Of a DNA stretch of 64,000 nt, positions 38,201 through 47,200 are shown in pieces. Made by a program: the position numbers and the translations under genes. The DNA comes from Heliopora coerulea (Eukaryota; Cnidaria; Anthozoa; Scleralcyonacea; Helioporidae). The stretch is from the NCBI GenBank assembly GCA_030142905.1, contig JASJOG010000021.1:2198001-2262000 (forward strand), read 5' to 3'. Numbering within the stretch: position 1 is the first letter of the stretch; each line of letters starts with the position of its first letter. The notes beneath the pieces are model-generated. The model was not told the DNA's origin. It was given only the letters and a program-made list of their open reading frames with translations, and did not search any database.

Positions 38201-41200
38201 TTATTTATTATAAAAACGGAAAGTTATTTGATCCTAAACGCTTCATCAAAGAAATATGTCAGGAAAATGGGTTTACGGAAAATGTCTACGAAATCAGTAC
38301 GCCAGTCCTGTCAGGGAGCATTGCGGGGAAATCTGTGAAGAATTTGTCGGAAAGAGTTATAATAAAGTTCACTGTTCCTGACCCTAAGGTGAGATGAGTT
38401 GTTTTTTCTTTGCTGCCGCGAGCGCAGTGAACGTTCTGATTAGGCATTTATGTCGATAAACTTGTACATTTTAGGAAATGTCCATTCAATAAGTGTTAGT
38501 TCCTTCATGCTAGTGTAATCTAGGGATGGTGTCCTTCAGTGAGCAAACTGAGTGATGATTCTTGTAATGACAGTCAATGTTTTGCTGAGGATGTATTTTG
38601 TGTACCGGACAAAATTCTACAGTTTCCAGTGCTGAAAATGGACTCGTATTTACGACGGTCTTCATATCCTGTAGAAATTTATTCTACGAAATCGGTCTTT
38701 TACACACAGATTTAAAATACCTAGATTCCTTGAAGAATTTATGGTTTTTTGGATTCGTGGGCAATCCAAGGGCTCTGTTCATCGTAATTTCTACCTTTAA
38801 GTGAAAGGTTACTGTAGTTTAAAATCGGGTAACTGAAAAATCTTAAAATTGCCTTGCGAATTTGGTTACTTTTGCGTCTTACCAACTTTTCCTAAGAGTT
38901 AGTGTTAACAGATATCCGTAGTGATGGACGCTGGAGAAAAGTAAATGCAGTGCGGGCAGTGTGCCAAGAAATACGAGATGGGTTCAAAGTATGTGAACTA
39001 CCAGTCTGTTACAATATGAAAACGGAATGCCATCTGTTCGAGCAAAAATAATAAGACTACACTGGTATTTTTTCCAAGAGGTCTTGGCTGGGTTTCTCAT
39101 CTAATTTCACATCCATCACTGGCTCAAAATGTTGGCTTACAAGACAAATTTGAAACAAAGGGTTGGTTAATTCTCTTGATAATTAGGAAACTCGCAACAC
39201 AGCCTCTCATTGGGTAAATCGTACTTTTTATTTGACCGCAGTGACACGCTTTGAAATGGACCCTTCTGCGTAGAAACTTTATCCATATTAGCTATTAATC
39301 CTAATGCTAACGAAACTTTCATCAGTCATGAAACAGTTTCAAGGCTCGTTTACATGTGCGATTTTGCACGTTGTGATTGTCATCCTGGTGTATGTAGTAA
39401 ACCCATGACAGTCTATGCAGCAAGATATCCGCTTATGATTCGCTGCGGTTTGTCCTCGATACTCTCATCAGTTTAACACATACTCCAAGACGTCAATCGC
39501 AATTCACAAAGTCGCCAGTGTAAATGGGCATTCAAAGCGAACACGTAAATTGGCAATCTAACCTATTCTTGAGTAGTTTTATTTGTATGGCTTTTTAACA
39601 AAAAGTTTTGTAAATCAATTTATTCGTGGATGATTGGACGTACTGCTGGATAGATGAGATGGGGTGGAAACGATGGGATGAACAAGACCTATACGATGGA
39701 TTGCATGGGATCGCAAAGGGATGGGATGGGATGTAATGGGGTGGCATGGGCTAAGATGGAATGGGATGGAAGGTATGGCGTGGCATAGATAGAATTAATC
39801 TCGTGCCCAGATCCCCGAGGTTAGGATGGGATGTGATAAATGGGATAGGTGGGTCGTGATAACATAAAAAGTATATAACTATAAAAAATTTTCAAATACT
39901 CAAATTTATACTCATATCTAGGCCGTTAAAGATTCCTCTTCTTGTGTTTATTGGGATTTCAATGAAGCAGGTTTGTAAATATTTTTGTTTCCTCGTTCCA
40001 TTCTTCTTGATATTTTCCTACGCTGTCCTCGTAGGCTTCATGCTGTTTCAATTTGGAACCGGGCGTAAATGTCACTTTTTTATGGAGCGTACTATTCTTA
40101 AAATGTCAATTAATTGGCAGTAACTCATAAAATCGTGCTAGGTCATCAAAAGCAAAACCTTAGGTTTTGCTAGACCATGACCTATATGAATTTTTTTTTG
40201 TTTTTTTGAAGTGGAGCTTGCTATTTCATATAGAAGTTTCGAGAAACGTTAGTTTCATCCGGGTTGGTGGAATAGCGACCATGTAGCAAATTTCATAAAA
40301 GTATATGATGAGGAAGTTCGCGGAGGCAACATCAATTTTACAAAACTCATAGGAATACATGGGGCTCTGATTAGCTAATATCAATTAATCTCTTGAAATC
40401 TCCAAATCTTTTTATCATTTTCAGGAGGAACTGGTGGCTGGTCAAGCAAAGGATGTAAACGACAAAAAGTTTATAACAATACAATCGAATGTGCATGTGA
40501 TCACATGACAAATTTTGCTGCTTTACTCGTAAGTATTGCCTTGACGTTTGAACCAAGTGGAACTTTGAAACGATACTTGCATTTTTCACTAAACATGTGG
40601 GGAATCAGGTTACTTGCTTTACTAATTCAGGAAAAATTTCAAGCGGAAAATTTGTTTCAGTGAGGGCATACGCCATCCTGCGGAAAACGTTCATCATTCT
40701 TTCCATGGAAAGTCATCATTGCATGAAAATGTGATAAACAGAACAGAATGTAATATGCGGTTAACAAGATAATAATTTATGGTATTGCACTTTGCCACTT
40801 CCGTCGCCGTGCTAAAACGTTTTTGTACCGGCACTCGAGAGAAAAACACTGGTCGGTTCACTCAAAATTTGCCGAGACCGAAACGTTGTCGTCTAAACTA
40901 GTTTCACATCAACTTAGATCTGTCGCGCTTTTTGAAGTTTTCTGTATTAGCTTGCTGTGACCTTTCTCAAACTTTCTTTGAATGCAAATGAGACTCGATG
41001 TATAGGTCGAGGAAAAGTGCTTAACATGGGCCAGGAGGTTGCAAAATTTTTTCGCGTTAAGTGCTCAACAAAAACGCGGTAAATTTATTGTTTTGTGAAA
41101 CACATGTACATGCGAACTAATCCTAACCGTTATCCTAACCATAAAACAGTTTGAGAAAAAAAAAAAAGGAAGTAAAAAATTCGGGAGGGAAAATCAAATT

Positions 41201-44200
41201 CAAGCACTCCGTGGGATTCGATCACAATTTTTTCGCGCGTTGGCCCAAACGATATCCCGATACTATGGCGACTACTACACAAAAGTTGTCTAATAGATAA
41301 TTTGATTGATTTGATGTTTGATCTCCATTGAACTAGTTACGAAAAAAAGTTTAGCGGCTGGGGTTGCACTTTTAGGTTTCGTGAAACTTCAGTTTTGAAG
41401 TTTGTGTAAAACAGTGGGTTTAGTTATCATTAGGGAAAGTCAATGGGCAAATTTTATCCAAACGTAAGGTATAAACAAGACAATTCTTTGAAGGACTTTT
41501 CTTCAGTTCGTTAGCCGCTTGTTTGTGAACTAGATTTCGCTCTCATTCAAATCTGATTCGCAGCTGAAACTCTAAACGTGTCCTAGAGAGACACATGTAT
41601 ACTTGCTGTTAGGGTTTTCTGCAGCTATGAGCCATCTGATTTGAAAGTTATGTCTTTTATTGGTCATAATGTTGTCGGTTAGCTAGCTGTTAATATTTTG
41701 GTGTTTGAGGAAGCTTCCCCACTGCTTCCAACTCTGCTTATTATGTTCAGGTCCTATTAGTACAGTTTTTTCAAACGATTTGAGTCGCGAAAAATGTTAA
41801 TTGCAGTTACTGAAAGTGTTGTTACAGTCATAGTATTCATGGAACTAGTGAACGTTTGTGCCAGTTGCAATGGAAAGTAGAACTTAATACTCGTTCACGC
41901 CAGACCGCCGTAACTTTCAAAACTTGGCCCCACGTAATTTCTGTGGTGCTTTTCACTTTAACCTCGCAAAACGTCGCACTTTGGGCGTAGGCGGCGTTAC
42001 TGAAATAATATGGAGCTTTTTTTTCGTGTGTAGTGTCGTACGCTAACGCAATGTGCGTGCTTTACTTCTTGTTCAATATGCCGTTTTAGAAAACGAGTTG
42101 CATAAGGGGTTCTAGATTCTGTAATAGCAGCTTCTTTGTGTCCCAGGTTACATAAAATACTTCATGTAATAAGGCTCTAAATCAAGAAAGAGTACAGATA
42201 GATCTTTATTGTTTCGTGTGTAAATTGCCCACTTCAGACTACGTGCTTTTGTGTTTGTATATCATTTTGATAGTAATGCTTAACTTTGGATAATAAACTA
42301 TGAATAATTATTTTTTGTTGCAGGATGTTTATGCTGCGACGTCGAAAGCTTGTGGAGCTCACGCTGACGCTTTGACAATGATAAGCTACGTGGGATGTTT
42401 GTTATCAATAACCGGACTATCCCTCACAATATTCACGTATTTATTCTTCAGGTAAAAGATTTTTTCTTTCAAACGTTTATTCTTGTTGATGTTACCGTTG
42501 CGATGGCGTCTTCTTGATTGCTCCATTGTTATATTTCCTCAAATTTTTCTCAACAAGTGTGTTCCAGGATATTTTTTGTCCATAAAGCTATCCTAAGTTA
42601 TTTTAACCTTAAGAGACCAATATTTTCCTGTGTTAAAGATTTCCATTAAAATCAGATAAACATATACACTGTGAATACCAAATAATATTGTGGAAAATTA
42701 CCAGGATGGATATGGACGACTACGCGAATGCAAAAAAATTGAAAAAATTTCGACATTTTGGCTTCTAATAGTTCCTCCGGATAAAGAATATTCGCCGTTT
42801 CAAAGAACTACATTGTGGGACTTTTATACATCGTTTTATGCAAAAGGTTTAAGTTTTCCTATTTGTTTAATTTTTTTAAATAAGTTTAATAAATTCTAAA
42901 TTGACATCGATTTATGTTTTGCTCTACTCAAGGTAAACATTTTCGGTGATATAAAATTGTTGAAATAGTTTTGATAATCGATGCTACCGAAAAACATAAC
43001 CTCTGTACATTAAACCACGCAGTACTTTGCGAACCCGTTATAGCTCTAAATACTACTAATTAAACAGTGTTTGACGAGTTAAAATTTAAACCTCATTTTC
43101 ATGTATTAGTTAAATGTAATTTGTTGTCAAAGAATTGATGAAATGTACAAGTAGCCGTCTTTTACAGTATGATCAATCGTTGTTAAGCTTTTGTAATGTC
43201 TACGGAGAGCTTAGTGACAGTTGATCTAGTTAACTCTTTCGTCCAATCTAGCCAGCAATAGAAAAGATAATTCGGCAGTTTGGATTTATGGGTAGTAGTA
43301 AGCATTAACGTGATAAAACCTAATTTCAAAATTATTTGCTCTGTCTATGATTGACAAATAATGAGTCAAATCCTTTTTGAGGCTTTATCACAACGATCAA
43401 CACTATGAGATGTTTTCTAGTCTTTAAACCTCCAGCTAAAATACATCCAATAAAACTAAAGCAATTTATCATCACTGCATTTTTAAGCTTACAGTTTAAT
43501 TCATCATCAAATAATGTCCTCCATTTCACTGTGCTTTCTAACGTCACCAATTTCACTTTAAGTCCAGTTGTCTGTCAGCCCGAGTTCGTGTGACAGTCAT
43601 TAAATTGGTAAAGCATTAAATAAAGAGGTCGTTACAATCTTGTAATACTTTCCATTTTTAGGAGACTTCGCAAAGAACTGGCTGCAAAGATCCTCATTCA
43701 ACTCTGCATTGCTTTGCTTTGTGTCCTTGTGGTTTTCTTAGCTGGCATTGAGCGTTCCCGCGTTGGCCCCATCGGCTGTTACGTTGTGGCGGTCTTACTC
43801 CATTACTTTGTTTTGGCAGCTTTCTTGTGGATGCTTATTGAAGCTCATTTTATGTATTTAGCCTTTGTGAAAGTTTGGACACAACATGGAGATCATGATT
43901 TGCTCAAATGTTCGTTAATCGCTTGGGGTAAGTGTCTCCGTCTTGTCTTCAGGTTTCTGGACGATTGTCAATTTTTTACTCACCGGAATTCTATCTTTGC
44001 ATCATAGCTTGTTATCAATCCTTTGGAGTCAAGTTTTTCATAAATTCATTCTTCAAGCATTGTATATAGTGGTATGAAGTCTGTGAACATTATACTAATT
44101 TGTGGAATATCACTAATGACCCACACTCCTTGCTGTATTAAGTCCTACATTGGTCGTCCATGAGTCATTGCTTTCACCAATAAAAACAAAATTGTATTAG

Positions 44201-47200
44201 CGTTAAACGCTACGTGGAAGTTTGTTCATAAGTGGTAATAAAGGTGTTTCTCGCAAGTATTCATAAATGTGCTAGCTGTACTGTTTTTACAAAGATTTAG
44301 TCTGTCTACATTTGAATTAAATACTGATATGTGATACGACAGATCAGTCAAGAAAACAGGATTTATTTGATGTTCAAATGTATGGCTCACTGGAGCTGGT
44401 GTTAACTATTAGCTTGGGTACCTGTTCATGAATTTGTCATGAAGTATAACCTAAGATAGTTCTATAAATTATAGTCTACGGGTGTGGTCATTCATGTGAT
44501 TGTAACATACAAACTCGAGACTTATTTATCTCCATGAATGTAAAACTGCAAAAGGCCACTAGTCTGACAAGACAAAAGTGTGGTGTCAAAATGAACAAGC
44601 TACGTTGATAGTACTCTAAAATTACTTCCATTGCAATTATTTCAACTAATTTTAAAGAAATAGACCCATCTTTTCTGTCATGAAAGTTTGAATCTGCAAC
44701 AAATACTCCACAAACCTCCTAGAACAATGTCTTCATTCCATGTCTATTGTTTAAAATTGTCTACATATTCCCGCACATAAACACTGGTTCCACACTCCAG
44801 AGGTGATCAAACACTTCAGAGTTTTTGTGTCCTTAACTTTAACTCAGATGCTTATGGTTTATGCTCAAACATGTTCAGACATTATTTCCTTTTTTCAACG
44901 CGGTAGATACATGTACCCTCAAGCGTACCTACGTTTTTTACATAAAAATGTCAACCAAAGAATTCCAAAACTAGAATAGTTGAAAGTCTTACTATCCCAA
45001 AACTTGGTGTACAATCTAACTCGAACCGAATAGCTTTTAGACAGCTGTACATCGTCGAAGTTGAGTATTAACTAAATGTTAGAGTCGGATCTACCGCTGA
45101 AAACTGTCTAACAACCCATAAAAATCTGTTGCATTACATGTCCTCGCAGTAATCAATTGTCTTGGTATAATCTTCATTCCGTTTTCTTCTTCAGGGCTTC
45201 CCGCAATTGTTGTTGGAGTAACGATGGCCGTAAATCTTGATAACTATGGTGGAAATCACTAGTAAGTTTGATATGTACACAGGTCACAAAGAGACCTTGT
45301 AAAAATTTATTTTTCATCTGTAATATTGCATACAATATCATATATCTTACAGTACTGATCAGTTGCGTGGGCAGAAATTTTTATTGGTGGGGTATAGTAT
45401 CAAGTAAGACCTTTATCCGGCAGTTTTTACGGCTTTCTGGCGCAGTAGAAGCGATAAGGCATTTGAAATCTCTACCCTCTTTCTCTACACCTTTGATATA
45501 CAGCATATACGTTTTTGAGGTATTAAAAACCTGAAAGGTCGGGGAACTGTCGAAACGTAAACGAGGAAATACCAATGTTTCGAGCAAAGGCTCCTCGTCG
45601 AAATCATTCACGTTTCACTAAGAAATTAAGAATTCTACGTCCGTGGGTCTATTCATATTTATTATATGCCTGAGTTTGCTATCTGGTCTGTACGTACACT
45701 GATTGGCTGCCAAGCTGAGCGATAAATTTTTCGTACAGACAGGCTACTTTTGGCGGAAAAATTTCCGAGTAGATTTGAGGAAAAACAAACCAGATTCAGG
45801 TATGGTTTATAAAAGATTGATAAAAACTACGAAAAATGATGTTAAAAGTTCTTAACGAGAATTTTAAGCTGTAAAGTAGATGAACAGATGCAAAAAACGC
45901 GAAGTAATTAGTAAAAACAAGCAAGTAAACCTAAGCTGCTAACTCACGAACACAAAGCTTCGTTAAAAGCGAGAAAGAAAGGAACCACAAACCAAATAAT
46001 AACCTTATTAACCTAGTTTGTTCGGTCCGTACGGGAAAGTATTTAACCTCAGTTATTTTAGCATAGAGCTCGCTCCTTCGTCTCTCGATCTGTACGAAAA
46101 TCTCAGGCAAATATTTTCCCGTACAGATCTCACACTCAGTTAATAAGTAATATACATATATGTGGGTGCATGTGTGTGTGAATTTTGACCTTTAAATCAT
46201 AAGACGATTCCGGAACTAAGACTACGTCACAATTTTTAACATTTACTAATATTGTTGTTTATCTGTTCTTTCAGCTGTCGAATCGAAAGGATTCCGTTTT
46301 ATGCAGCCTTCTTTGCTCCCATCTTGTGCATAATATTCATCAACTTGATTGTATTTGGTGTTATATTGTACAAGCTAAACACCCGGCCAGATAGCTCTAT
46401 TGTAAGGGAACGAAACGCTAAAGCCAGACGTATGAAGCAAGCTGTCGGCATTATGATTTTGGTTGGAATAACTTGGTCTTTTGGTGCTCTGGCAGTCAGC
46501 AGAGCTCGATTAATCTTCCATTATTTATTCGCCATTTTTAACTCAATTCAAGGTTTCTCAATTTTCTTGTTTTATTGTCTAAGTCAGAAGAATGTTCGTG
46601 ATTGCTGGATGGCTTTGTTGACTTGTCAACTCAACAAGTTACAGAAGAATAAGTCTTTCTATACGGATACCTACGACAGGCGACGATGTTCGACAGGAAG
46701 CACTACACATAACACTACATTGAGTCTCGCCAGAAAGAAAACATCCACATCTTCTGGAAATACGGTAAATATTGTACAAACAGTGATGAATGAACAGAAA
46801 ACCAACTAGCAAACTTAGACAAGAGCCGTCTTTTTCTAAAGGGGAATTATGTCATTGCTGGATTAAAATAGCCACTTTAAATTTTGAGATGCTTAGTTTA
46901 AGCTTCACAGGTAAAAACTCGAATTTGTAGAAGCCCTTGGTAAAGAACCATAGACTTCTTCGAGGAATCTTTTTCGAGGATTCTTTCTCGAGGAATCAAT
47001 CCTGGTGATAGTTACTGACGTTTCAACGGCCTAAGCGGAGTCAAATAAAGAGTATTCGTCAGTTTGGCCAATTTATTTAGTCATGACGGCATATGTGGGT
47101 GGTGGTTTATAAAAAAAAAATGCATATTTCTTTTGACTTTTTTTCTAATCAAGACTACACTAACTTAGACAACAAAGTTTAACGAACATGAATGTTTGGC

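Noticed and set aside
45548..45612. Hammerhead-like CGACGAGG..GCTCGAAAC on -
   Set aside because: The core base pair set is incomplete (no CUGANGA, it reads TCGACGA), so I kept it only as a possible PLE end fragment.
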